Below the pieces are notes generated by a model that saw only the letters and a program-made list of their open reading frames with translations, was not told the origin of the DNA and searched no databases. Both the position numbers and the translations under genes were made by a program. From Trichopria drosophilae (Eukaryota > Arthropoda > Insecta > Hymenoptera > Diapriidae), in assembly GCA_030407085.1 (NCBI GenBank), contig CM059584.1, positions 138,436,001 through 138,500,000 on the forward strand: a DNA stretch of 64,000 nucleotides. The letters are read 5' to 3'. Position 1 is the first letter of the stretch. Each line of letters begins with the position of its first letter. Positions 12,520 to 23,599 of the stretch are shown piece by piece.

Positions 12520-12640
12520 TATCGCCTCTAAATGGATAGTAGCCAGTTGGTTTCGAGCACGTGGGACGGAGTCGCGCTCTGTTTTTGGTCAGTGCTGGCC
12601 CTCGGGTGAACAAGAAGTTTGGAGGTTCGTAAGGTGGGAC
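12520..12640 (+). ncRNA. Structured module 2 of the LARD family
   Basis: Lies 202 bp after module 1. The first hairpin is GACGGAG-TCGCG-CTCTGTT (12564-12582), with the same loop but a different, still pairing, stem. The second hairpin is GGTCA-GTGC-TGGCC (12587-12600). Flanking boxes CTAAATGGATAGTAGCC, TTTCGAGCACG and GTGAACAAGAAGTTTGGAGG are shared with module 1. Confidence 0.6.
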
Positions 12641-13785
12641 GTTTTATGAAAACCAAAATTCAAATACCCGTCGATAAAGCGAATTCCTATCATTCGAAAT
12701 GGAGCGTCCTTAGCGACGAAATTTGTGTTAGCAATGGTGATTGCATTTTTTGTCTGGGCAGAATCTCGCGAGCCGAGAGTGAATTTTCGCGTCCGTTGAA
12801 GAGGTTCGTATCGTCGCCAATCGCATCGTAAATGGTTTTGCAGAAATAAATTTCCGGTTTTTTGCACCGCTACACGGAAATGTTTGCATTCCTAGCTACC
12901 TTAACTTTCGTTTGGTGATTTAATAAACACCATGTGTGACATGGGATGATTTCGTCGAAAATCCATAGAGTCATCAAAGTTAATATGCAACTTGTAAATG
13001 AATAATTCTTATAGTTGGATGCTTAAGATGTGGTGAATTTTACATGGTCATGGCGTAATGTGTCCGTACTGATTGCGAAGATGTGTGGTTGCTGTGTGCG
13101 AATTTTGTCGATGATGTTCCCTTAGCGGGGGGAGCAGTAATACGGTATGCAGTACGAGATCTTGTGAGAATGTACATCTTCGTTATAAGACTGACTTGAA
13201 TGACTTACAACGCTACTATGAAAATCTCGACTTGTTTATCGTAGTGTAGTTTCATAGAATATGAGTAGTATTTTGACGACCTTGAGTAGTATTTGAGTAT
13301 TATTACAGACCTCTGTAATCCTCTTACAGTGATATCGAACATTCTTTGGCATGGTATATGCCTTCTTCTGACTTTGATTTATGATCACTAAGTTTGCCTT
13401 TGTTTTTGATATTATTTAAGTAATATTGTAGTAGTTAGTGGATCTACCTTCTTTGTCTTTTTTACTGACTTTGGACACAAACACTGATGATCACGACAGA
13501 ACGGTGATGTGAAATGTCACATGAGGTTGTGGTGAGTTTGAATTTATGGAAAGCTAATTGGAAGCTATGCTGATGTAATCGAATGGAATAATATTAGAGA
13601 ATTGGAAATGAATGAGCCAGATAATGTACGTGTTTGCTAAGTTATGATGATGGTACTATCTGATAGTACAATGCGAGTTGAAAGATGTTAATGCAAAGTG
13701 CGTGACGTGTGAAAACTTCGATGATGATTTGAATGGGTTATGAAAACATCGATTCTAGTGAAGTGTACGAGTCCGTGGACTTCGT

Positions 13786-13798
13786 ACAGGGGAGAGAA
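13786..13798 (+). promoter_or_regulatory. Nested element polypurine tract
   Basis: CAGGGGAGAGAA immediately upstream of the 3' LTR, the expected plus-strand primer. Confidence 0.8.
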
Positions 13799-14233
13799 TG
13801 TTACGGACGGAATCGATGTTTTACCAACTGCGGTACCCGGCGTAGGTTTTTTTCCACAGAGGTGGTTTTCCCTACGCCATTGCACACCCGAATGGGGGTA
13901 CCTCTCAAAATGAAGCAGGCCTGTTAGGTAAATTATGTAAAAGGCCCTTCGAAATGGTGACGATCTCGATAAAAGTATTTGTATTTCAAATAGTATAATC
14001 GATATATATAATATGACATGTAGTCTATTTAAATGTTCGAGAAGTTGAAAAGTCGAACTAAGATGTAAAAAATTGACGATCAGGTTTTTTCAGTACGTTT
14101 AGGGATGTCGTCGGGTTAGGAAGTTCGCGTCGCGATCGGGTCGTCACCGATTGATCGGAATAAAGTTGATTTTTAGTTTGTGGCCGATCAAATCACGCGT
14201 TTTATTTCACAGCCCTTCCACCATTCGTTAACA
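13799..14233 (+). repeat. Nested element 3' LTR
   Basis: Matches the 5' LTR base for base except one T fewer in the run near 13848. Followed by the second GGAAC at 14234-14238. The frame opening at 14180 starts inside this LTR and is not the true Gag start. Confidence 0.95.
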
Positions 14234-14238
14234 GGAAC

Positions 14239-17190
14239 CTCAGAAGAAATCTACGCAGATACATGTGCAGGTCTTTCTGCAGTCATCAGCCTGTCCAGGC
14301 CGACTGCTTCTACGCCGATCAACGATGCCGCGCCAGTTGCTGCCGCCGCCGTCAACACTGAACGACGCACGCAAGTACCGAAAATAAAATTGCCGCGATT
14401 TTCGGGAAATTTTGTCGATTGGGCAGAGTTTCGCGACCATTTTCAGGCATTGATTATTAATGACAGGTCATTTGACGCGTTTCATAGACTCTATTATTTA
14501 AAGTCTTGTCTGGAGGGCAATGCAGCCTCCTTATTAAAAAATATAGCGATCACTGCGGACAATTTTGATGTTGCCTGGCAAATGCTCGTGGAACGCTACG
14601 AAAACAAGCGTCGGCTATTATATATTCAATTGTCGAAATTATTTTCTCTAAAGTCGATTGTTCACGAAGGGTCTTCGGTAGAGCTTCGGAAATTGCTCGA
14701 TACGGCGCAAGAATCGATTGATGCAGTCGGGAAATTAGGACGGCCGGTACCCGATGACATTTTAGTGTATCTTCTTTGTGAACGTTTCGATCGTCAAACG
14801 CGCGAGGCGTGGGAATTGTCATTAGAAGGCGACGATTTCGCCACGTTTGATGAACTTAGTACATTTTTAAAATTAAGAATTCGAGCCTTCGAAGCTACCT
14901 CGGGTTGCACTAAATTGACGAAACCGTCCGCATCGAAATCGCGAGGGAATTCAGATCCCGCTTCTCGTGCTCAAGCGCATCACGCGAGTACTAAGAATAG
15001 AGTAAAGTGCATTTCATGCCCCGAATCGCATTTAGTCTATAAGTGTCAAATATTTAATAAAATGTCAGTTCCCGAACGGTGGGAAGCAGTAAAGCGACAT
15101 GATGCATGTCAAAATTGTCTCTCGGCATTTCATAAAACTGATGCATGCAAAAGTGAGCATACATGTTCACATTGTGGGGTTCGTCACCATTCACTTTTGC
15201 ATGCACAGACGCGAGCCACAGCCAATCAACCTCCACACGTTGATGCAAGCACACCGCAGTCTAATACATCGATTGTCGATGTTAGTTACGTCCAGTCACA
15301 TTTGAGTACGCCGCGCCTTCCCGCTCACGTTGTGCTTGCAACGGCGTGGGTGTTAGTCTCTGCACCGTCTCAACGAGTAATAAAGCTACGAGCTTTACTC
15401 GACCAAGGATCTATGCACACATTTATTTCGCGCGAAGTAGCAACCGCCCTGCGAACTAAGCATTATCCGACGTCGGTCGTGGTTAGCGGTCTCGGGCAAA
15501 GTACATCCGTGAAAGTCAACCAGGTCGTGCCGATTTCGATTTCTCCTGTTAATAATAACAATGTATAATTGTCAACAGACGCGTTTATATTACCGTCGCT
15601 CACAGATTACGTGCCTAATTTCCGCTATCCGCTCGCGCATTGGCCGCATTTACGCGATCTCGCGTTCGCTGACGGTTGTCCCACCGATGACTGTCCGATT
15701 CATCTGATCATTGGCGCGGATCTTTACGCGTACGTTATGCGCGATGGAATAATTCGTGGCAAACCCGACGAACCGGTGGCAATGAATACCGTCTTTGGTT
15801 GGGTAATCTCGGGCGCTTGTGGCACCCCTCGCACTTTGAATCCCACGATTACCGTGCATGGTCATCATGCTCACATGCATGATGATTTACGTGACTCGCT
15901 TACCCGCTTCTGGGAGACAGAGGAAGTCTCCAAATTTCGTCCCGTGTCGGAGGATGATGGGCGGTGCGAGCAACACTTCCGAGACACGCACTCGCGCTTG
16001 TCGGATGGACGATATGTTGTTCGCATTCCGTTCAAGCATCCACCTACAGATGACCTTGGAGGCACGTACCCGCGTGCAGCACGTTGTCTTCAATCCATTG
16101 AACGGCGTCTGATGACGCGCCCTCAAGAGCGAGACGCATACGTTCAGTTCATGACAGAGTATGAGCAAATGGGCCATATGCGCGTGGCTCCCACGCATGC
16201 TACGGCTTCGCCTGTGGTGTATCTCCCACATCACCCGGTAATAAAGAGTAGCAGTACCACAACGAAGACACGCGTTGTCTTCAACGCTTCGTCGCTGTCA
16301 ACTAATGGCACGTCAATAAACGAACTACAGTTCGTCGGCCCCTCTCTCCAGTCAGATCTCTCACTACTACATATGCAGTGGCGTACGCACCGCTTCGTGT
16401 ACGCCGCTGACATAGAGAAAATGTATCGGCAAATTCGCTTAGATGAACGCGACGTAAATTTCCAACGGATCCTCTGGCGACCTTCACCGCAAGACGCGGT
16501 CACACCTTACCAGCTATTAACGGTTACATATGGAACCGCTAGCGCGCCATTCCTAGCGCTACGGGTGTTGCGCCAACTCGCGGAGGACGAGGGTGATGAG
16601 TTTCCGTTAGGCAAGTCAGTTCTGCTTGGGAATTTTTTTGTCGATGACGCCCTCTTTGGCGCCTATTCGCTCGACAAAATTAAGCAGATAAGAGACGAAC
16701 TTACCCAGTTGTTGAAAAGGGGTCATTTTCCCTTGAGAAAATGGGTTGGTAATGCGGCGCCCTTACTTGCCGACATTGATGACGCTGATGTTGGTTTGGC
16801 GTGTGATAAAACCCTCCAGACCGACGACGGCGTTAAAATACTCGGCATTTCATGGCGGCCGATTACCGATTCATATCAGTTTATATCGAATCCATCCGTA
16901 ACTTGCGAACTCACCAAACGAGTAGTTCTCTCACATATCGCGAAAATATTTGACCCTCTCGGTTGGATAGCACCGGTAGTGATCGTTGCAAAGGCATTTA
17001 TGCAACGTCTATGGCAGTGCCAGGCAGATTGGGACGATCCACTGCCAAGTGATCTCACTATGGCTTGGCAGAGTTTTTATAATACGCTTCCTAGGCTTAC
17101 GGAAGTCAATATCCCGCGTTGGTTAGGCATGACGTCTTCCAGCACGGTCGAATTACATGGCTTTTCAGATGCCTCGTCGAAGGCATACGA
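14239..17190 (+). pseudogene. BEL-1 gag-pol, capsid to RNase H (stop and frameshift)
   Basis: Continuation of BEL-1 Gag-Pol. Near 14390 the DUF1759-type capsid motif LPRFSGNFVDWAEF; about 15010-15195 Cys/His knuckles (CISCPESHLVYKC, CQNCLSAFH, CSHCGVRHH); near 15399 the retropepsin active site LDQGS. An in-frame TAA at 15566-15568 interrupts coding, and the same frame continues at once. The RT follows: RVVFNAS near 16270, YAADIEKMYRQIRL near 16400 (first Asp) and FFVDDALFGA near 16640 (the catalytic pair). RNase H opens with ELHGFSDASSKAY near 17150. A one-base loss near 17190 shifts the frame, with coding continuing at 17191. Polyprotein for particle, protease and reverse transcription, now unable to give full Pol. 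Confidence 0.92.
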
Positions 17191-19278
17191 GCTGTTGTGT
17201 ATGTGCGAATTACTGACATCGATGGTCACTGTCGTTCCGAGTTAGTGGCGGCAAAGACTCGAGTGGCCCCGCTTAAGCAGCTGTCCATCCCGCGTCTGGA
17301 GTTGTCGGGCGCTGTGCTCCTTGCACGGTTCTTGACCCAAATTCGTAAGGTTCCAGCGTTTACTGACTGCCCGATTCAAACATGGACAGATGCCACCATT
17401 GTGTTGGCGTGGCTTAGGTCACAGTCATCACAGTGGAAGACGTTTGTGGCTAATCGGGTAGCTGAGATCCACACGCTGCTACCGAACGTTTCTTGGCGCC
17501 ATGTCCCAAGCACCGACAACCCCGCGGATCTCGCTTCTCGTGGTGTTGCCGCCAGCGACATGGTAGATCTGTCCTTATGGTGGAACGGCCCGTCATGGCT
17601 ACGTTCAGCGCCATCTGAGTGGCCAAATGCTGACCCCAATGCTGTACATGACGACACGATCCTGGAGCGTAAGACCACCGTACACCACACCGTGGTTAAA
17701 TCTGACTCGTCGGATGAAATTTTCAAACAATTCTCCTCCTGGTCACGCCTGTGTCGAGTTCTCGCCCGGGTTCTTAGCCTCTCACCACGCTGGGGACAGT
17801 CGTTATGCGTGAGAAAACCGACACGACAAGATTCAAGCTTTTTGACTCACATCAAAATTCGAATCTACTCGATCCTCCAAGCTACCGCGTTCGAGGATGA
17901 AATGACCATACTCGCAAAAAATTATCCAGCCCCCGATGGATCACGCTATCTAGGTATTAGCCAGAATCTCCCTAAATGTAGCCCATTACGTAGGCTACAT
18001 CCATTTCTAGACGCAACCGGCTTGTTACGGGTAGGAGGTCGGCTGGACAGATCAAGCTTGGAATTTTCTGCCAAGCATCCAGTAATTCTGCCCTCCGGAT
18101 ACGTCTCTCGCTTAGTAATTTCGCAAGCGCACGAACGCTGTCTCCACGGCGGCATCACCCTCACGTTAAGTACGTTGCGTCAGCAAGTATGGACCCTCAC
18201 GCTAAGTACGTTGCGTCAGCAAGTATGGGTTTTACAGGCGCGTAAAACTATCAGATCGGTCATCGACCATTGTGTCACGTGTGCTCGTCAGCGTGCCGAG
18301 GTTCCAACCCAGTTGATGGGTTCTTTGCCACCGGTGCGGGTCATTCGCCCTCTTCGCGCGTTTTACGAATGCGGCGTTGATTATGCCGGTCCCGTCAAGA
18401 TGCGTTTGGCGGGCGGTCGCGGAAATCGGTCACACCCAGCGTATATAGCGCTTTTTATATGTATGGCGTCTCGCGCAGTTCATTTAGAGGTTGTGTGCGA
18501 CTATTCGACCGCGGCGTTCCTCGCAGCATTTCAACGGTTTTACTCGCGTCGCGGCTTACCACGTACCATTTATAGCGATTGTGGGACCAACTTCATTGGC
18601 GCCGACAAGGAATTGCGCGCGGCGTATCAAGCTGCAATCGAATCGGATGAACTTCGTGTTCGCGTCGCGGAGGAGGGAGTGGAGTGGAGTTTCATTCCGC
18701 CTGCCGCTCCACACTTCGGTGGATTATGGGAGGCTGGAGTACGCTCCATGAAGCGCCATCTCAAGCGCGTGCTCGACCCTCACACGCCGACTTACGAAGA
18801 GCTAACTACGCTTCTATGCCGTGTAGAAGCGTGCATGAATTCGCGTCCGCTTGCTCCGCTCACCGACGACATCGAGAGCTTGAATACCCTCACTCCCGCT
18901 CACTTTCTTGTCGGCGGACCACTGGTCTCTGCTCCAGCACCACTCGCTGTCGATTACTCAATGAATCTTCCCACAAGGTGGCAGTTATATAATCAGTTGT
19001 TAGAGAAATTTTGGGCGCGTTGGTCGCAAGAATATGTACTGTCGTGTCAACACCGCTCTAAATGGACTAGCGCTTCAGCCTCAATCGCGGTCGGTCAAAT
19101 CGTGCTCCTGCGTAACGAAAATTTGCCTCCGGCCAAATGGAATTTGGCACGTATAATCAAATGCCACCCGGGCAGCGATGGCTTAGTTCGGGTAGTCACG
19201 GTGCGCACCGCTACGACAACGTTCAAGCGTCCGATCACGAAGCTAGCGTTGCTTCCTGTCGCTCTAGACGCCGATTAG
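17191..19278 (+). pseudogene. BEL-1 pol, RNase H end and integrase
   Basis: Downstream Pol in the shifted frame. It begins with the rest of RNase H (VAAKTRVAPLKQLSIPRLEL, then TWTDATIVLAWL). The integrase N-terminal zinc site is near 18130-18290 (H...H, then CVTCARQR). The DDE core shows GVDYAGPV near 18370, IYSDCGTNFIGADKEL near 18570, and GLWEAGVRSMKRHLKR with the Glu near 18725. A DUF5641-like C-terminus follows (RWQLYNQLLEKFWARW near 18975). A ~33-bp tandem duplication at about 18164-18230 inserts a second copy of LTLSTLRQQVW beside the zinc site, in frame. The stop at 19276-19278 lies ~95 bp before the 3' LTR. Confidence 0.92.
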
Positions 19279-19372
19279 TCGCCAGTAGTCATTTAAGTTT
19301 AGCTGTAAGACAATTTTGTTATTAGTTTAAGTATTGTATCTTCGTGGTATTGCTATCGCAAGGCGGGCGGTA

Positions 19373-19873
19373 TGTTTACGTATCGATAAATGCGGAGTTC
19401 GTACTCGTAGCGCCATTTCTGCGCGAACGCTAGGTACTCGACCTGATGCGCTTAGGGATCTAGCGTACATAGTTAATTTTGAAAATTAATTTAAATTTCG
19501 CGGATTTCCGGGAATCGAGTTGCGGATTTGGCCCACCTGCGGGCGGAAACACGTGGATCGCGATCGAAGCCAGTTCGATCTCCATATTCGCGCGTATTAC
19601 ACTCTCGATCAACCCACGAATTTCGCCGCTCGCGCACACAATTCGAGTTTTTTGATCTCCGTGATCACCGCTATTGTAACCGCGCAGTCTTATTGATCGC
19701 CGCTAATTTCGAACTTGAAATTTATATGTACGGCGTTGTAAATTGCCGCCATCGCAATAAATGTGCCACGAAGTGAATTGGAGTGCTTTCTTATTTCTAC
19801 CTAAAACATCCTGACCCGCTGCATTAGCTGCCTGTGCACCGTATTACTTGTGTGCAAGGCACACTGCAAAACA
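19373..19873 (+). repeat. BEL-1 3' LTR (501 bp)
   Basis: Same start and end as the 5' LTR. Lacks 47 bp after CCTGCGGGCG and differs by one further base seen (CCTAAAACATCC versus CCTAAAGCATCC). Followed by ATTTT, the target duplication. Confidence 0.95.
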
Positions 19874-20138
19874 ATTTTGTTTATTGTTAATGTAGTATGT
19901 TGGATTCAAATAACTTTTTCATAAAAAGTTGTGTTCGGATTCATATTATGTATATAGCAATGAATTTGTGTTTGAAATTGTCTCACATTCCATTGTATAC
20001 TTTCTTTGGTTCGAAAGAACCTGGCCACATCACATGATTTCATGCAAAGAATTGCTTAATTTAATGTTAAAGAATATATCTCTTTTTTTAACTAAAGCTG
20101 CATTTACGAATGAGCCATCTTCGATTGATATTTATGTA

Positions 20139-20213
20139 TATCCGAGCGTAGCGTAGTGGTTAAGGCGTCATCGTTTTAAGCGTGAGACCCGGGTTCGATC
20201 CTCGGTCGGGATA
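20139..20213 (+). tRNA. tRNA-like sequence (tRNA pseudogene or SINE head)
   Basis: Contains an A-box TAGCGTAGTGG and a B-box GGTTCGATCC at normal tRNA spacing, a T-stem CCGGG/CTCGG, and partly pairing ends (TATCC... and ...GGATA). A T-run follows within 5 bases. The anticodon arm pairs poorly, so no isotype is assigned. Most likely Pol III-type repeat head or decayed tRNA. Confidence 0.5.
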
Positions 20214-20367
20214 GATTTTTCTCAGGTTCATAAATTTATTCGCGAGCGAAATTGTATAACTACATTCCGTAATAACAAATCTAACGACACACAAATAATA
20301 ATACAATTCAAATTAAGTAAAATAATTCGTGTATTTTTTTTATTTTTTTTTTATTTTTTAAAGTAAC

Positions 20368-20507
20368 TAAAAGATGTCTAAAAGATATCGGAAAGTGTTG
20401 CATAAGATATCTAAAAGATGTCTTTTAGATATCTTTTCGACATTTTTAAGATATCTTTCGCGAATTGCAAGATATCTTTTAGATGTCTTTTAGACATCTT
20501 TTTGCTT
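20368..20507. repeat. Second AAAGATATCT palindromic cluster
   Basis: Alternating AAAGATGTCT, AAAGATATCT and their complements, as at 7121-7250. Preceded by a long T-run (20335-20358). Confidence 0.7.
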
Positions 20508-20581
20508 ATTGGGCTCCATCTACCCTCATCTTACCCTCGACAAGAGGGGTATATGGAGTGCGTCATCAGCCGAGGGACTTA

Positions 20582-21444
20582 CAGTACAACCTCTCTTGTT
20601 CGACACTTCGCTTGTTCGACAACCTCTCTAGTTCGACAGTGCCGGACCTCCTTAGTTCGACAGTGGGCGGAGACTTCTTCCCTCCCCCGCCCCGCCCATT
20701 ATATTACCGATGAACACGAACGCACCCATGCCGGACTCGGACGATTGTACCTCACCCGTCAAATTCAATCAAAGTTTTAGTCTTCTACTTGACTTCTATA
20801 TGTATGGCAAGGAGGCTGGAAATTAATGCTAGGAAAACAGAAGGTTAGAAGGTTAGCTGAAGAGGAAGAACTACTATATTTTCACAAGTTAACAGTTGTA
20901 TATTATCGCAGCTACAAAAGGTAATGTTCAGAATTTACAGTCGGTTCTTATGATTTGAGGAATATGGGTTACACATCAGGAAGCTTAAGCATCAGGTTAC
21001 ACATCAAAATCGAACTTTTATATAAAATCTAAGTTTTGATAAAAAATATTTATTTTTAGTTTAAAATAATGCAATTCGATTATTCCTGTAAAAAGAAAAT
21101 TAACTTTTTGTAACCAAATAGTCTAGGTTATGTTGGGCTGTTGAATTACCTGATTTATTTGGATCGACGTTTTCCCGAGAGCTCATCTTTTATAATCTTC
21201 CAATATTTAATTTAAATATAATCACTTGATTTTACAAAATCGCTTTCGAGTAAAATATACGTATTTTCAGTATGTTTGACTCCGCCGCCCAGTACACTTA
21301 TGTTCGTAAAAACAAATGAGCCAATCACGATTGCGTGACGTCATAGTGGGCGTGGTTAAAAAAATGTCAAACTAGCGAGGCGAGGAGGTCAGAGAGAGAG
21401 AGAGCGTCTGGCACCGATCATGTCGAACAAGAGAGGTTGTACTG
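20582..21444. mobile_element. Pogo/Tigger-like MITE, 863 bp
   Basis: Terminal inverted repeats of 24 bp beginning CAGTACAACCTCTCTTG at 20582 and, inverted, ending at 21444. Flanked on both sides by TA (20580-20581, 21445-21446). CAGT starts with TA duplication are typical of Tc1/mariner, Pogo and Tigger families. A TTGTTCGACA word recurs several times inside the left end. No transposase frame inside, so it is non-autonomous. Confidence 0.85.
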
Positions 21445-21639
21445 TATGCAACTCGGCACGATAAATAGACGGAATATGACGATAATTTCGACTAGGGTGC
21501 TACTTGGCGGAACATGGAGCTTTAAGCTATTTATGACAACGACATCGGTCAGAAGACGAATGGGTTAGTTGCAGCAGCGCAGCAAGGAAGACCGACGTGA
21601 AGCTTGCGTCACAGGGAATAAAAATTCAGGTTGCATATG

Positions 21640-22480
21640 CAGGAAAAATGATCTTAGCTGGGGCTTTCTGGGGGCTCGTCTGGATGACGTGATTCCTTAT
21701 AACCTATATAATTTTCTTTCCGTGGATTTCTATTTTCTCGGACTCAGTCAATATCAATATCAAGAATTCTATCAATTAGTAGTGGGCAGATTGTATAACA
21801 GGCATTTTTCCAGTCCTGGAATGATAATGCATTATATAATCTCTGACAAATATACCTACTGCATTTTCTAAGATTTCCGTGTTCAATTTATGAAATATTC
21901 CATCAACTTCTCTGACTTGTTCGAATCGAGGTTCTACCATTAAATAAGGATGACCAGTACATTTTACCATTCCTGTTAACTCCAAATACATCTTGAGAGT
22001 CGCTCCAAGATTGTCATCAGGTATTCACTCATCCAAGTCATCTTTAGGTAGTCCATATCATGAGAAAACCACCCATATCTCTTCATAGACCATAACAAAC
22101 AAATCTTCAAACCCTAAATCATCCTCCTTATTTTTAACGATAAATTCAATCACTAAAGCTTCCCAAGATTTGAGCACCTTAAATATATCTTCCCTCGTAA
22201 GATCCACACGCTGAACTTATTATAAAGTGACAGAAATTTAGACAATATACGTTTTCTATATAAGTGCTTGATAAATCTGAGAAATATAATATTAACATAA
22301 TATTGAATTTTGTCTAAAGGTCGTCTAAAACGCACAATAATAGCTTTGTGTCTCCTAAACATTTATTACGATCTGGGCAGTTAAGGAAAAGAGCATCCGA
22401 ATCAAATGCTAATCCTTTGAATATTCTCCTTTCGCCATACTCAATTCTAATATTACACATGGAGTCTTTAATATAGATTT
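21640..22480 (-). pseudogene. Endogenous mononegavirus-like L protein fragment
   Basis: Read on the minus strand, scattered frames resemble the N-terminal part of an RNA-virus polymerase (L). The clearest piece is 21991-21776, with GMVKCTGHPYL (the G-H-P signature of L proteins) and, ~45 residues later, FVRDYIMHYHSRTGKMP, matching the usual helix ending in G-x-W/M-P. Upstream pieces lie in other frames near 22140-22010, 22360-22200 and 22470-22330. Frames change several times and contain stops, so this is a dead insertion. Family within the order (chuvirus, rhabdovirus or other) is undecided. No flanking viral genes were seen. Confidence 0.5.
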
Positions 22481-22922
22481 AAATATTTTGACACAGAACG
22501 TAATGTACAACTTATTTTATTGTAGAAATTATTTTTTACATTCCCAGGAAAATAAAACAGTAGAAAAGAAAAGAGATAAATAGAGTTAAATATAATGTGT
22601 AGGTATAATACATTTTCATTCGATTACTAAATTCCGAATATTTTTATCGCATTTTTAAAAAATGATTTGCTCTTTCAAATAATAACAATAATCGTAAAAT
22701 ATTTAATTGGAATTCTTGTAAAATGCATTAATGTATATGTCCTTACGAATATCAATAATTGTTGTTTTTTATTTGAAATAGTTACGCCAATTAATTAATT
22801 TCTATAAATTTTAAAATATAATTAATGTCGTGTAACGCTATTTTTCTCCGGGCGTAAAACGAACTGATCTGGACTCCGGTGAACTCAACTCCGGGACAGA
22901 TTACCGATTGGTCCGGCCCGAT

Positions 22923-23015
22923 CAAATGGCGATGTCCTGGATCGGACGCAACCCGTGGGGAAAAATTCGTTCACCAACTAGCTCTCGATCGGAGAGCACG
23001 AAACGGCCTTTACAG
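22923..23015 (-). repeat. Terminal-type repeat of Gypsy relic, copy 1
   Basis: About 90 bp starting CTGGATCGGACGCAACC is repeated with ~90 percent identity at 26632-26705. The two flank the scrambled Gypsy relic and are likely LTR or leader remnants. The region 22830-23570 may be its 3' LTR, but I could not fix the ends. Confidence 0.55.
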
Positions 23016-23599
23016 ATTTGGGGAAAACGTTGCAAACGAGAAGAAAATAAACAAAACACACCGTTACAAAAGAAAATGCGTTTATTACAATATCATCTAA
23101 AGTGGAACAACGGGCTCCACGACGGTTCAAGGAATGTCCTCGCCGGTTCGCCGCGGACACAAGTCCGACTTCCCTCGCCTACGACTCGCGCGCTGGACCG
23201 AGAGAGAGGTCGGAGAGGTGGAGGGCGCGAGATAGAACGTCACCGCTCAGGAGGGCGACTAAAGCCGGTACTTACAATGTTTGCACCCTCTAGGCCCACT
23301 CTGGTCCGGATCGGATAGTTCTTTTTACCACGGCTCACGCTTTCGCCGCACCCATACTTGGTCGCACTCGCACACAGACAGTTTGGGACCGCATAAATAA
23401 GAAACCGCGATAATGCGATTCTCGCCCGTGGCAGTCGTCGCGATAGCACAACGTAATCTGACGACTTTTTCGCCCCTCCCCCTCGTCGCGTTTCGCGATC
23501 GCGGATTTTCGTACCTACACTCGCGTCCTCTCTTTCACACCATGTTTACTTAATTCGGGCCCAGGTACTTTGAAACCAGCTCAGATATAATCCCCTGAG

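Larger units (their letters stand above)
9435..13798 (+). other. Coding-free interior of the nested LTR element
   Basis: The first ~400 bp are GC-rich and contain candidate splice-donor-like words (for example GGTGAGCTG near 9797). The rest is mostly AT-rich and unique. Two related ~130-bp structured modules sit at 12320-12440 and 12520-12640. I see no gag or pol remnant on either strand, so coding loss is complete rather than by point mutation. Confidence 0.85.
8999..14233 (+). mobile_element. Nested LARD-type non-autonomous LTR retrotransposon
   Basis: A 5,235-bp element inserted into BEL-1 gag. It has 436- and 435-bp LTRs (8999-9434, 13799-14233), a 5-bp target duplication GGAAC, a PBS complementary to the 3' end of tRNA-Phe, and a purine tract (AGGGGAGAGAA) before the 3' LTR. 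The LTRs differ only in a T-run (8 versus 7), so it moved very recently. The 4.36-kb interior has no frame resembling gag, protease, RT, RNase H or integrase; the longest frame is 95 codons. It fits a large retrotransposon derivative mobilised in trans. Its LTR and part of its interior are related to the solo LTR at 37217-38147. Confidence 0.93.
7430..19873 (+). mobile_element. BEL-1: full-length BEL/Pao LTR retrotransposon with nested insertion
   Basis: Complete element bounded by TG...CA LTRs (7430-7977 and 19373-19873) and a 5-bp target duplication ATTTT (7425-7429 and 19874-19878). PBS at 7979-7996 and a purine-rich tract AAGGCGGGCGGTA just before the 3' LTR. Without the nested LTR element its length is about 7.2 kb, usual for BEL/Pao. 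The gag-pol reading frame carries the family set: DUF1759-like capsid, zinc knuckles, LDQGS protease, A17-type linker, RT, RNase H, integrase. LTRs differ by one substitution and a 47-bp deletion, so insertion is recent. Lesions: nested element, one stop, one frameshift. Confidence 0.95.

Noticed and set aside
14180..14238. Apparent Gag start at 14180
   Set aside because: Lies within the nested 3' LTR; the true BEL-1 Gag starts at 8727.
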